Notes: a model not told the origin generated them from the letters alone. A DNA stretch of 64,000 nt from Pseudomonas sp. P5_109 (GCF_034009455.1 NZ_CP125380.1:4229501-4293500), one strand, 5' to 3'. Positions 48,245 through 57,240 are shown, counted from the first letter of the stretch. Program-made: numbers and translations.

Positions 48245-50059
48245 CTACAAAACGCCGCCCGCCAACGTCGGCGAGTTCTCCAGCAATGTGCGTGTATACG
48301 CCGCCTGCGGTTGATCCAGCACCTGATCCACCCGCCCCTGTTCCACCACACGACCGGACTTCAATACCAACACCCGGTCGGCGATGGCGCGGACCACGCC
48401 CAGGTCATGGGTGACGAACAGCAGCGTCAGTCCTTCCCCTTGCAATTGCCGCAACAGCGCCAGGATCGACGCCTGTACCGATACATCCAGGGCCGAGGTG
48501 ATTTCGTCGCAGATCAACAGCCGTGGCTCGCAGACCAACGCCCGGGCAATCGCTACGCGCTGGCGCTCACCACCAGACAAGCTGTGGGGATACAGATCCG
48601 CCACCGAGGCCGGCAGCGAAACCCGCTTGAGCACCGCCTCCACTCGCTCCCGTGCAGCAGCGCCCTTGATCCCGAAGAAATGCTCCAGAGGCGCACTCAG
48701 TGTCTGCAAAACACTTTGTCGGGGGTTCAACGCCCGGTATGGATTCTGGAAGATGTACTGGATCTGATGCCGTTGCGCCCCGTCACGCTGGCGCGCCGAC
48801 AGGCTCAACAAACCGCCCGCGTAAAGCAGTTCGCCCTCGGCGTTTTCCCCCAGCCCGGCAACGGCGCGCGCCAGGCTGGTCTTGCCCGAACCCGACTCGC
48901 CCACCAGCGCGAGGCACTCCCCGGCAGCCACGTGCAGGGAAACATCGAACAGTACCTGGCGGTCGTAGGCCACGTTCAGGTCCTTGATCTGCAACAGTGG
49001 CGTGCGCTCCACCGAGTCGGTGACTGGTGCAACGGACGCTTGGGCAACCCGTTGCAAGGGTTGCAGATGCGGGGCCAGGCAGGCCACCCGCTGCTGTGAT
49101 GACAGGGCCTGCAATTGCGGCTCGAGCACCGAGCACGCCGCGACGCGACGGGGGCACCGAGGCGCGAAGGCACACCCTTGTGGTCGCTGCCCCGGTGCCG
49201 GCGCATGCCCCGCAATCGCCGGCAAATCCCGGCGTTGCGCCACATCGGGAATCGCCGCCAGCAACCCTCGGGTATAGGGATGAGCCGGCTGATGGAACAG
49301 CATTTCGCGCTGTGCAACCTCGACGATACGCCCGGCATACATCACCATCACCCGGTCCACCAGGTCCTTGATCACCGCCAGGTCATGGGACACATACACC
49401 GCAGCGATACCCAGGCTTTTGCACAACCGGCGCAGGGTGGCGAGGATGTGGGCCTGGGTGGTGACGTCCAGTGCTGTGGTCGGCTCATCGAGGACGATCA
49501 ATGCCGGACGCAAGACAAAGGCCAGTGCCAACATCACCCGTTGCTGCTGTCCGCCGGACAGTTGATGGGGAAAGCGTCGCAGGAACTGCGCATCGTCGGG
49601 CAGACCGACATCACGCAAGGTCTCGAGGATGCGCTGCTGTTGAGCGGCACGGTCCAGTTCAATCTGATGGGCACCCAGGGTTTCGCGCAGCAAACTGCCG
49701 ATTCGCAGTGCCGGATTCAGGGCGGTCGCCGGGTCCTGGGCGACGTAACCGATCAGGCTGCCCCGGGCCCGGCGCAGGTCTTCGCCCTGCAGCGTCAGCA
49801 GCGATTGACCGGACACTTCGACTTCCCCGCCGACGATCCGCGCGCCCCTTCGGGCATGGGCCAGCAAGGCAGTGGCCAGGGTGGTCTTGCCCGACCCGGA
49901 CTCCCCGACCAGCCCGAGAATTTCTCCGGCCTCAAGGCTGAAGGTCACGCCGGACAGCACATCGATCTGTTCCGACAATTCGACCCGCAAGTCCCGAACC
50001 TGCAACACGTGCGTCTTCACCACAGGGGAGCGTGACTCGATTCCGGCAATGGCGTTCAT
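48245..50059 (-). CDS. Fused two-domain ABC ATPase of a peptide-type importer (DppD-DppF-like)
   Basis: A 604-residue cytosolic protein with two complete nucleotide-binding domains. Domain 1 has Walker A GESGSGKT (52-59), signature LSGGQQQR and Walker B 'LIVLDEPTTALD'. Domain 2 has GESGSGKT, LSGGERQR and 'LLICDEITSALD'. The oligopeptide C-terminal extension follows domain 1 ('CAFAPRCPRR'). The fusion resembles GsiA. Its ATG overlaps the stop of the permease gene by four bases. The long frame upstream of 50059 is antisense-free extension inside that permease and is rejected. It energises the DppBC-like pair. Confidence 0.92.
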   Translation of the reverse strand: MNAIAGIESRSPVVKTHVLQVRDLRVELSEQIDVLSGVTFSLEAGEILGLVGESGSGKTTLATALLAHARRGARIVGGEVEVSGQSLLTLQGEDLRRARGSLIGYVAQDPATALNPALRIGSLLRETLGAHQIELDRAAQQQRILETLRDVGLPDDAQFLRRFPHQLSGGQQQRVMLALAFVLRPALIVLDEPTTALDVTTQAHILATLRRLCKSLGIAAVYVSHDLAVIKDLVDRVMVMYAGRIVEVAQREMLFHQPAHPYTRGLLAAIPDVAQRRDLPAIAGHAPAPGQRPQGCAFAPRCPRRVAACSVLEPQLQALSSQQRVACLAPHLQPLQRVAQASVAPVTDSVERTPLLQIKDLNVAYDRQVLFDVSLHVAAGECLALVGESGSGKTSLARAVAGLGENAEGELLYAGGLLSLSARQRDGAQRHQIQYIFQNPYRALNPRQSVLQTLSAPLEHFFGIKGAAARERVEAVLKRVSLPASVADLYPHSLSGGERQRVAIARALVCEPRLLICDEITSALDVSVQASILALLRQLQGEGLTLLFVTHDLGVVRAIADRVLVLKSGRVVEQGRVDQVLDQPQAAYTRTLLENSPTLAGGVL

Positions 50060-50901
50060 GGCTGTTTTTCTCCGATCCGTGAGCTGCTGCGGCCAATGCC
50101 TTCGGCCAGAATGTTGGTGCCATAGGCGAAGATGCCAATCAGGATGGCCGGCGCCAACACCGCCCAGGGCTGAACCAGCAACCCCGCTTGATTCTCGTTG
50201 ATCATCAGCCCCCAATCAGCAGTCGGCGGCGCCACGCCGTAACCGAGAAAACTCAGCCCCGAGAGCATGCCCACGCCCCAGGTCAGCATGTTGCCGAAGT
50301 GCACCAGCAGCGGCGTGAGGATATTGGGCAGGATCTCCTTGAACAGAATCCGCCGCCTGGAATACCCCATCATCTGCGCGGCCTCGACGAACTCCTGCCC
50401 CGCCACCGCCACCGCGCTGCCACGGGCCAGGCGAATGACGCCGGGGGTGAATGCAATGGCCACGGTCAGCACGATCAGCCAGGGCGCGCGACCCAGCATG
50501 GAGACGATCAACAACACCAGGATCAGGTCGGGAAACGCCAGTGACACATCTGCCAGCCAGGTAATCAGTTGATCCAGCCGACGCCGGGAGAACCCCGCCA
50601 ACAGGCCCAGGGTGCTACCCGCCAACAGCGCAATCGAGGCGGCCGCCAATGACATCCACAGCACCGACACGCCGCCGCTGAGCAAGCGCGACAACACGTC
50701 GTGTCCGAGAAAGTCATAACCCAGCAACGCCGCCGCCACGGGGGCGCCATACACCGGGCCGACCATCTCCGTCGGGCTGTGGGGCGCCAGCCATGGGCCC
50801 AGTAACGCAAGCAGGACCACCAGCGAAGTGATCAGCGCGCCCTTGCGGGTTTGCGGTTCATCCAGCCACCTGTGCCAACGAAGGCCTCGCGAATCAGTCA
50901 T
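50056..50901 (-). CDS. ABC importer inner-membrane permease, DppC-like
   Basis: A 281-residue protein with six membrane helices. 'VAVAGQEFVEAAQMMGYSR' followed by 'ILFKEILPNILTPLLV' is the EAA loop that docks to the ATPase. The short N-terminal cytosolic helix before TM1 is typical of DppC. It starts 10 bases after the DppB-like gene and overlaps the ATPase gene by four bases. Confidence 0.92.
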   Translation of the reverse strand: MTDSRGLRWHRWLDEPQTRKGALITSLVVLLALLGPWLAPHSPTEMVGPVYGAPVAAALLGYDFLGHDVLSRLLSGGVSVLWMSLAAASIALLAGSTLGLLAGFSRRRLDQLITWLADVSLAFPDLILVLLIVSMLGRAPWLIVLTVAIAFTPGVIRLARGSAVAVAGQEFVEAAQMMGYSRRRILFKEILPNILTPLLVHFGNMLTWGVGMLSGLSFLGYGVAPPTADWGLMINENQAGLLVQPWAVLAPAILIGIFAYGTNILAEGIGRSSSRIGEKQP

Positions 50902-50911
50902 GCATAACCTC

Positions 50912-51973
50912 TCAAGGAGCCTTGGATGGGGAGCGTCGCCACCAGGGCTGGATGCCCCGGCGGTTGCGTCGAATCATGGTGACCCGGCGGGCGGTACGCA
51001 GTTTCGGTGTCAGCATCACGGTCAGCAGATCGGCGAACAGGTTGATCAGCACCACGCCCAGCGTGATCAACAGCACGATGGCCTGGACCATCGGCAAATC
51101 ACGCATCTGGATCGCCGAGTTCAGCGAGGTGCCGATGCCCGGGTAACTGAAGATCACCTCCGCGAGCAGCGCCCCGCCGATCAGGGTGCGCAGGGTCAGG
51201 GCCACGCCCTGGATGGCCGGAATGAGCGCATTGGGCAACGTGTGGCGCCAGACGATTCGCCATTCGGGAATGCCCCGCAACCTGGCGGCGATGACGTAAT
51301 CGGACTCCAGCGCTTCGATCATCGACGCCCGCACCATGCGGGTCAGGTACGGCAGCGCCGACAGACTCAGGGCCAGCACCGGCAACACCAGAAACTGCAA
51401 CTGGCGCAGCAGGGACTTGTCCGGATCAAGGATCGACACCGCTGGCAGCACGTCCATGTGGGGCATGGAAAACAGCAAGACCAGGCCAATGGCCAACAGA
51501 AACCCCGGGGTGGCCTTGAGAAAAATCAACAACGACAGGCTCCAGCGATCCAGGCGACTGTCACGCCGCAAGGCCAGTGACACGCCGAGCAGCAACGCCA
51601 CGGGCACCACCAGCGCAATCACTCCGGCGAGCAGCGCCAACGTGTAGCCAAAGCGCCCGAACAGGATGTTGCCCACCGGCACATTGGAGTCCAGCGACAC
51701 TCCCAGTTCGCCACTCAGGGCATGTCCCAGCCAACGCAGGTACTGCTCGATGATCGGCCGGTCCAGGCCCAACTGGCGTTGCAGGGTGAGGATGCTTTCC
51801 AGCGGTGCATCGGGCCCCAGGATCACCCTCGCCGGGTCCGAGGGCAGCGCCTGGGTGGCAATGAACACCACCAGGCTGATGACCCACGCCGTCAGCAGGC
51901 CATAGCCCAACCGCCCGATGAACCACGACAGCCAGGCCGGTGTGCGTGGGGGTTTGCAGGACGGATCAGACAT
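50912..51973 (-). CDS. ABC importer inner-membrane permease, DppB-like
   Basis: A 353-residue protein with six helices. 'LQRQLGLDRPIIEQYLRWLG' is the DppB periplasmic loop, and 'RLRGIPEWRIVWRHTLPNALIPAI' is the EAA loop. Its start overlaps the end of the binding-protein gene by eight bases. A basic C-terminal tail ('RRVTMIRRNRRGIQPWWRR') extends past the usual end. Confidence 0.92.
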   Translation of the reverse strand: MSDPSCKPPRTPAWLSWFIGRLGYGLLTAWVISLVVFIATQALPSDPARVILGPDAPLESILTLQRQLGLDRPIIEQYLRWLGHALSGELGVSLDSNVPVGNILFGRFGYTLALLAGVIALVVPVALLLGVSLALRRDSRLDRWSLSLLIFLKATPGFLLAIGLVLLFSMPHMDVLPAVSILDPDKSLLRQLQFLVLPVLALSLSALPYLTRMVRASMIEALESDYVIAARLRGIPEWRIVWRHTLPNALIPAIQGVALTLRTLIGGALLAEVIFSYPGIGTSLNSAIQMRDLPMVQAIVLLITLGVVLINLFADLLTVMLTPKLRTARRVTMIRRNRRGIQPWWRRSPSKAP

Positions 51974-53537
51974 GGTTCACCCACATTTCATCGAAACGCC
52001 AGGAGGCGAACGTCGTCTGTTCGGGTGCCAGTCCACCGACCCGCACGGAAGCAGCGTCCAGCACATCATTGAAGCCCCAGATCAACAGACCGCCACGCTC
52101 GTGTTGAATGCTTTGCGCTTCATGCACCAGCACTTTGCGCCGTTCCAGATCAGGCTGCGCCAACGCCTGTTGGTACAACGAAGTGAAACGCTCATCGTGG
52201 AAGTTACTGCGGTTGTAGATGGCCTGGGGTGCGTCGTTGTGCAGCGCCGAAGCCAGGAACCCCCGAGCCGGCGTGGAGCCTGGCGATAACAGCCAGTTTT
52301 CCCGTTGCGGACCGTTGAACACCGAGCCATCGACCTGGGTGACCTTGATCTCGACCCCGGCCTTCTTCGCCTGTTGGGCGAACACCAGCGCCGCATTGAC
52401 GCCAGGTCCCGGTGTGGTGGTCAGCTCCACCCGCAAATCGTTCTGCCCGGCCTGGCGCAACAGCGACCGCGCCTGCTCCAGGTCGTACGGACGCTGGGCA
52501 ATGCTGCGGTTGTACGTCGGGTCATGGGGCGAATACAGGTCATTGGCGATCCGCCCGAAACCATTGAGCCCACGCTCGACCAGCTCTTGACGATCGGCCA
52601 GCAGACGAAATGCCTGGCGCACTCGCTGATCCTGGAACGGTGCCTTGGCCAGGTTCAGGTTGAATCCGGTAAACGAAGTGCTCGGCGATGCGTACAACTT
52701 CAGTCGTGCGTCAGCCTTGAGCAGCGCGCTGTGCTCGGCCTGCACGCCGCTGGCTACGTCTATCTGCCCGGCGCGCAGGGCCGCAGCGCGGGACACCTGA
52801 TCCTTGAACTCGATGATTTCCAGCTCATCGGCATAGGGTTGACCGGGTTTGTAGTAGTTTTCGAAACGCTGGTAGAGCGAGCGCTGACCGGGGATGAAAC
52901 TTTTCAGTTTGTACGGCCCGGCGCCGACCGGATTGGTGACCGGGTCGTAATCGGTCGGCACGATGCCGCCGAAACTGATCAGGGTTTCATCCAGGGGATA
53001 GAAGCTTTGGCCTTCCTTGAAGCGAATCTCGATGGTGCGTTCGTCCAGTTTGCGCAAGGCATTGCGGTCGATCGCCCCCACCAGGCCGGCAAAAGGCGAT
53101 GCCAGTTTCGGGTCCGTCAGGCGCAGGATCGAGAACAGCATGTCGTCGGCGCCGATGCTCTTGCCGTGGTGAAACTCCAGCCCCGGCTTGATGCGAATGG
53201 TCCAGGCGCTGGCATCGGCATTGGGCTCGGCAAACTCCGCCAGGGCCAGGCGCGTGCTGACGTCGGTGTTCCATTCCCAGAACTTGCTGTACAGCGCCCA
53301 GCCGCGAATGATCCCGCCGCCCACCGGTTTGTGCGCATCGAGGTTGCCCGATTGATCGCCGTCGATAATGCCGACCCGCAAGCGCCCGCCCCGGACCGGT
53401 GTGCTGGACAACGTCGCGGTGCCACCGGTGGCCGCTCCACTGTCGCAGCCGGTGAGCAGGCTGCTGCCCAGTATCAGGCCACCGCCGACCGCCAGGCCGT
53501 TGCCGAGAAACCTGCGACGGGAAAATCCTTCACTCAT
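51966..53537 (-). CDS. Tat-exported lipoprotein, peptide-type ABC binding protein, paralogue 2
   Basis: A 523-residue SBP_bac_5 protein with the twin-arginine motif (FSRRRFLGNG) and lipobox LLTGC. Long stretches match the paralogue at 41987, for example 'FAEPNADAS' and 'GAGPYKLKSF'. It is the cognate binding protein of the Dpp-like importer: its gene overlaps the DppB-like gene and starts 11 bases after the LLM gene. GAGGAG six bases before the ATG defines the start, so the longer upstream frame is rejected. The likely ligand is an organosulfur molecule handled by the neighbouring oxygenase. Confidence 0.87.
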   Translation of the reverse strand: MSEGFSRRRFLGNGLAVGGGLILGSSLLTGCDSGAATGGTATLSSTPVRGGRLRVGIIDGDQSGNLDAHKPVGGGIIRGWALYSKFWEWNTDVSTRLALAEFAEPNADASAWTIRIKPGLEFHHGKSIGADDMLFSILRLTDPKLASPFAGLVGAIDRNALRKLDERTIEIRFKEGQSFYPLDETLISFGGIVPTDYDPVTNPVGAGPYKLKSFIPGQRSLYQRFENYYKPGQPYADELEIIEFKDQVSRAAALRAGQIDVASGVQAEHSALLKADARLKLYASPSTSFTGFNLNLAKAPFQDQRVRQAFRLLADRQELVERGLNGFGRIANDLYSPHDPTYNRSIAQRPYDLEQARSLLRQAGQNDLRVELTTTPGPGVNAALVFAQQAKKAGVEIKVTQVDGSVFNGPQRENWLLSPGSTPARGFLASALHNDAPQAIYNRSNFHDERFTSLYQQALAQPDLERRKVLVHEAQSIQHERGGLLIWGFNDVLDAASVRVGGLAPEQTTFASWRFDEMWVNHV

Positions 53538-53547
53538 GCCAGACTCC

Positions 53548-54747
53548 TCAGGCCCGTTCGACCACGTTGGTGCGTTGCGGCGCTGGCGTGTCGGCGCGCA
53601 GGCGCGGCACGTCGAAACCGTGATCGAGGTCGAGCAACGGGAACAGCAAGTCCGCGACCCGGTGTGCTTCATCGATCAGCGGAAAACCCGAGAGAATGAA
53701 CGCTGACGTGCCTTGTGCTTCGTACTCGCGAATCCGCTCGGCAACCTGCTCGGCGCTGCCCACCAGATAGGTGCCAGCGGCTGGACCGAGGATGTTGAAG
53801 CCGAACAGGCTCGGACCGAGCCAGACGTTGGGGTAGATCTCCAGGTCGCGAGCCTTGGGCAGGCGACCTGCTCGGACGGCGTCGACGTTGCGCTGGATTT
53901 GCGGGTCGTCGCTGTGGAAGCTGTCCAAGGTTTCGCCGGGGGGCAGTTGCCGTTCGATGGCCGTGCGTGCGGTTTGCAGCGAGGTGCGCTGCAAGAGTTT
54001 TTCGGCGTGGGCCCAGGCTTCCTCTTCGGTCTCACGGACGATGATTTGCAGACGCGTGCCGAAGGTCAGCTCGCGGCCGATCTTCGCAGCCTCTGCCGCC
54101 ACTTTGCGGAATTTCTCGCCGAGTTTCGGTGGGGTATTGGCGAAACTCAGGTAAACATCGAGCAACTGCACCGAATGGGCAACGCCGGGCCCCGAGGTGC
54201 CGGCGCCCCACAATGGAATGCCGGGTTTCTGTTTGGGCGGATGCCAGCCGCCCAGGGGATGACTGGAAGCAGCCGGTGAGCGCGGGGCGAGCTTGACGTA
54301 TCGACCGTCATGCCCCGACGTGTCGCCGGCATAGAAGTTCTGGAAGGCGCGCCAGTATTCGAGACTGAAGTCATAGCGCTCATCGTGGGGGTAATGCACG
54401 CCAAGCGTGGCCAGGCCGGCGTCGTTGCCGTTGACGACATTGAACAACAGGCGCCCGTTGGAGAATTGATCGAAGGTCAGCGCCCACTTGGCCAGCACCG
54501 CCGGCGACAATTCGCCGGGATGTTGCGCCACCAGAAAACGCAAACGCTGGGTGGCATCGATCAACGCGGCCGAGACAGCCAGGCTTTCGTTAGGGCTGGA
54601 ACCCAGCAACGAACCGTAATACCCCAGGCGATCACTGGCCACGGCCAGTTGCTTCAAATGCTCGAAATCGGTTTTCCAGCGCCCTTCGGGCTCCCACGGA
54701 TAGGGTCCGTCGGGGGTGGTGAGGTACCAGAGGATTTTTACAGCCAT
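53548..54747 (-). CDS. LLM flavin monooxygenase (SsuD-like), paralogue 3
   Basis: A 399-residue luciferase-like enzyme. 'LRFLVAQHPGELSPAVLAKW', 'NGRLLFNVVNGNDAGLATLG', 'HDERYDFSLEYWRAFQNFY' and 'LWGAGTSGPGVAHS' place it in the alkanesulfonate/sulfone monooxygenase group. The start at 54747 (MAVKILWYLTTP) follows AAGGAATACCACC. A repeat array separates it from the aldolase gene upstream on the same strand, so it may have its own promoter or be reached by read-through. Its close linkage to the binding protein and importer suggests that it acts on the imported compound. Confidence 0.86.
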   Translation of the reverse strand: MAVKILWYLTTPDGPYPWEPEGRWKTDFEHLKQLAVASDRLGYYGSLLGSSPNESLAVSAALIDATQRLRFLVAQHPGELSPAVLAKWALTFDQFSNGRLLFNVVNGNDAGLATLGVHYPHDERYDFSLEYWRAFQNFYAGDTSGHDGRYVKLAPRSPAASSHPLGGWHPPKQKPGIPLWGAGTSGPGVAHSVQLLDVYLSFANTPPKLGEKFRKVAAEAAKIGRELTFGTRLQIIVRETEEEAWAHAEKLLQRTSLQTARTAIERQLPPGETLDSFHSDDPQIQRNVDAVRAGRLPKARDLEIYPNVWLGPSLFGFNILGPAAGTYLVGSAEQVAERIREYEAQGTSAFILSGFPLIDEAHRVADLLFPLLDLDHGFDVPRLRADTPAPQRTNVVERA

Positions 54748-54796
54748 GGTGGTATTCCTTGAGTTGTGTATCGACCTTGCGACCGCCATCGCCCCC

Positions 54797-55202
54797 TGTA
54801 GGAAACGGCTTGCCGGCGACGAGGCCCTCGAATCTTGTACCGCTCTTCCGACCGCCATCGCTGGCAAGCCAGCTCCTACAGTTCAATGTTGCGAATACGC
54901 CCCTGTAGGAGCCGGCTTGCTGGCGATGGGGCCCTCGAAACTTGCGCCAACTTCACGACCACCATCGCTGGCAAGCCAGCTCCTACAGTTCAATCTTGCG
55001 AACACGCCCCTGTAGGAGCCGGCTTGCTGGCGATGGCGCCTGCGGGGCTTGCGCCAACCTCACGACCGCCATCGCTGGCAAGCCAGCGCCTACAGTTCAA
55101 TCTTGCGAATACGCCCCTGTAGGAGCCGGCTTGCTGGCGATGAGGCCCTCGGGCCTTGCGCCAACCTCACGGCCGCCATCGCTGGCAAGCCAGCCCCTAC
55201 AA
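54797..55202. repeat. REP array, 107-bp period
   Basis: GTAGGAGCCGGCTTGCTGGC starts at 54904, 55011 and 55118, exactly 107 bases apart, each paired with GCTGGCAAGCCAGC(T/G)CCTAC. A diverged first unit begins at 54797. The array interrupts the minus-strand gene series between the LLM and aldolase genes. No gene lies in 54748-55231. Confidence 0.92.
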
Positions 55203-55231
55203 GGATTTGGGGTGACCAGCAATTTGACCTG

Positions 55232-55978
55232 TCAGCTGCGGCGGTCGATGGCAGGTACCAGGCCCAGTTCGGTGGCTTTGTCGTACAGGCCGCTCATTTT
55301 CCATTGCTGGGTCAGAACGCCCGGGCCGTAAGGACGGGAACCGCCCAGGGCATCGGCGAGCAATTGCAGTTGCGCGCCCTCTTCCAGCAACAGGATGAAT
55401 TCAGCAGTGGCGCGCAAACCTTGCTTGCCCCACACGGTGGAACCGCCATTGGCTTCCAGGATCGCCAGGTTGAAGGGGCTTTCGGCAATCTTGTCGAGAA
55501 TGAAATCGACTTCCGGCTGACGTCGGTCGATGTACACCGGCAGTTCCCGCGCCAGTTGATATCGCTGTACCGGCACGTAGTGGAACGGCAGCGTGCGATG
55601 GGTCTGCGCCCAGGCGCCCAGGTACGGCGAGTGCACATGGGACACGGTGGTGATGTCGGCGTGCTGCTGGAACAGTTTGGTGTAGCGACCCAAACCGCCC
55701 TTGCCTTTGCCGTAGATCACTTTGCCTGCAAAGTCGGTGACTGTGGCCTGCAGTGGTTTGCGGTAGTTCCACGGCCCGCCATAGTTGACCGACACCAGCA
55801 GCTCCTGGCCCGGCACTCGTTCGATGAAACCGACGGTGCCATTAGCCGTGATGGTGTTGGTTTCACGGAACACGGTGAAGGCTTCTTCAGCCTCGATCAG
55901 CACCTTGTCGATGAAGTTCTTCAGTTCTTCGCTGATCAGTTGTTCGTTGATTGGTTTTTCGTAGACGAGAGTGGTCAT
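55232..55978 (-). CDS. Class II aldolase/adducin family protein
   Basis: A 248-residue protein. 'TNTITANGTVGFIERVPGQ' near residue 40 is the substrate/phosphate loop, 'VSHVHSPYLGAWAQ' near 110 gives two zinc-binding histidines, and 'FNLAILEANGGSTVWG' near 170 is the family's conserved core. Members cleave or isomerise small hydroxy-carbonyl compounds. Here it might process the carbon skeleton left after desulfurisation, but no substrate is known. It starts 15 bases after the DszB-like gene with GGAGATCTGCC before the ATG, so both share the sigma-54 promoter at 57094. Confidence 0.82.
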   Translation of the reverse strand: MTTLVYEKPINEQLISEELKNFIDKVLIEAEEAFTVFRETNTITANGTVGFIERVPGQELLVSVNYGGPWNYRKPLQATVTDFAGKVIYGKGKGGLGRYTKLFQQHADITTVSHVHSPYLGAWAQTHRTLPFHYVPVQRYQLARELPVYIDRRQPEVDFILDKIAESPFNLAILEANGGSTVWGKQGLRATAEFILLLEEGAQLQLLADALGGSRPYGPGVLTQQWKMSGLYDKATELGLVPAIDRRS

Positions 55979-55993
55979 GGCAGATCTCCGGAT

Positions 55994-57049
55994 TCAGGCG
56001 CGGCGCTTGGCCAACAGTTCATGGGCGGCTTGCAATGGGCGCGGATCGACCCAGTCGGCGATGGAAAAATCGCGTTCCAGGAAGCCGTGCAGATAGAGAA
56101 AGTCTTTCTGGGTATCGAGAAATTCCAGTCGCTCTGAGGACAGGTCCGGCGCCAGCGTGGTGTGGAATTCGCCGCGATAGGCCTCGGCGACCCCGGCGCT
56201 GCCGGCGCGGGTTTCTTCCTCGAGAATGGCGTTCAGTGCCTCCCGATTGTTGGCGGCCCAATCAGCGGCGCTGAGGGTTTGGGCGAGAAAACGCACCACC
56301 AGGTCGAAATGATTGTCGAGCAGGCTCTGGTGGACGGTAATCGGACGCGGCGTGCCGTTGTTGATGCGATACCGGGGCTCGGCGATCAGGTCCAGGTCGA
56401 TGCCCACCACCAGCCCGAGACGCCGTGCGGCATCAGCGGCGGAAGCGCCTTTGACGTAGACCGCGTCCACCTCACCGCGCACCAGGTAATCGAGGCCCGA
56501 CCACAATCGTTGCAAGCCCTCTTGCGGGGTCGCCGCGCCTTCCTGATCCTGCAACGCGACTTCCACCAGCTCGACATCGTCGAACCCCAGTCCGGCCAGG
56601 CTCAGCGCGCCTTTGTAACCGTGCAGGCTCATGGCCCGGGCAATGCTCCCCGGACGGGTTTCACCCCAGGCTGGCAGCGCCAGGCGCTTGCCCTTGAGGT
56701 CTTGCGGATGACGAATGCCGGAGTCGGGGCGAACCAGGATGGTCTGCCATTCTTCGATCCAGGTCAGGCCGATCAGGCGACTCGGCGCACCGGCCGCCCG
56801 CGCGGCCAATGCCGGGACGTTTCCGCCTTCGCGAAACAGCCCTGGCAGTTCGTGATCGTAGTGGTGATGACCCAGTTGACGGGCCTCCTGCAAGGTCGAA
56901 ACCGGCAGGCCGTCGGCAGCGAACTCTTCACTGAGCCAGCCGAGTTTGTAGGCGATTCCGGAAGCCGTCGGCACGGGGCAACGGGTGAACCAGATCTGCT
57001 CGAGTTCAGCTGTGGTGTCGGGTCGGGTGTGTTTGGCAGCAAGCGTCAT
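55994..57049 (-). CDS. DszB-like sulfinate desulfinase (also resembles ABC binding proteins)
   Basis: A 351-residue protein without a signal peptide, so cytosolic, unlike true ABC binding proteins of the same fold. Compared from memory with DszB (C27, H60, R70, G73), it keeps Cys24 in 'FTRCPVPTASG', His63 and Arg73 in 'HYDHELPGLFREGG' (His to Arg spacing of ten in both) and Gly76. The C-terminus 'DTQKDFLYLHGFLERDFSIADW' parallels the DszB end. DszB splits hydroxybiphenyl sulfinate to a phenol and sulfite. The substrate here is unknown. ATG 57049 follows GGAGCTGCCC. A sigma-54 promoter lies 45 bases upstream, and a DszC-like gene is divergent. Confidence 0.8.
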   Translation of the reverse strand: MTLAAKHTRPDTTAELEQIWFTRCPVPTASGIAYKLGWLSEEFAADGLPVSTLQEARQLGHHHYDHELPGLFREGGNVPALAARAAGAPSRLIGLTWIEEWQTILVRPDSGIRHPQDLKGKRLALPAWGETRPGSIARAMSLHGYKGALSLAGLGFDDVELVEVALQDQEGAATPQEGLQRLWSGLDYLVRGEVDAVYVKGASAADAARRLGLVVGIDLDLIAEPRYRINNGTPRPITVHQSLLDNHFDLVVRFLAQTLSAADWAANNREALNAILEEETRAGSAGVAEAYRGEFHTTLAPDLSSERLEFLDTQKDFLYLHGFLERDFSIADWVDPRPLQAAHELLAKRRA

Positions 57050-57093
57050 GGGCAGCTCCATCTGGGTTGGCAAGTGACTGTTGCCGGAGCTAT

Positions 57094-57110
57094 TGCAGCG
57101 CCCGTGCCAA
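57094..57110 (-). promoter_or_regulatory. Sigma-54 promoter of the DszB-like/aldolase operon
   Basis: On the minus strand it reads TTGGCACGGGCGCTGCA: a perfect -24 box (TTGGCACG), ten bases between GG and GC, and a near-perfect -12 box (CTGCA). It sits 45 bases before the start codon at 57049. Confidence 0.8.
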
Positions 57111-57116
57111 GAAACG

Positions 57117-57139
57117 AAAGCCCCGGTTTATGGGGCTTT
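57117..57139. terminator. Terminator-like hairpin between divergent promoters
   Basis: AAAGCCCC and GGGGCTTT form an eight-base stem around GGTTTAT. It lies directly upstream of the minus-strand -24 box and could insulate the two promoters. Confidence 0.5.
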
Positions 57140-57205
57140 GCGCCTGTTCCCTGATGCCCGACTGCCTTCAGTTGCTGGCCTGCCAGCAGCATTGCGCGGC
57201 GACTG

Positions 57206-57240
57206 CTGCTGATCGAGCAGGGGGCTGCTTCTACAGCAGC
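57206..57240. promoter_or_regulatory. Activator-site dyads, copies 2 and 3, between divergent sigma-54 promoters
   Basis: CTGCTgatcgAGCAG (57206-57220) and CTGCTtctacAGCAG (57225-57239) are two CTGCT-N5-AGCAG dyads placed 96 bases from the minus-strand promoter and 53 bases from the plus-strand one. A looser dyad (TTGCTGG...CCAGCAG) lies to the left near 57170. Confidence 0.7.

Noticed and set aside
50060..50215. Longer N-terminus of the fused ATPase
   Set aside because: It would overlap the permease gene by more than 150 bases. The ATG at 50059 gives the usual four-base overlap.
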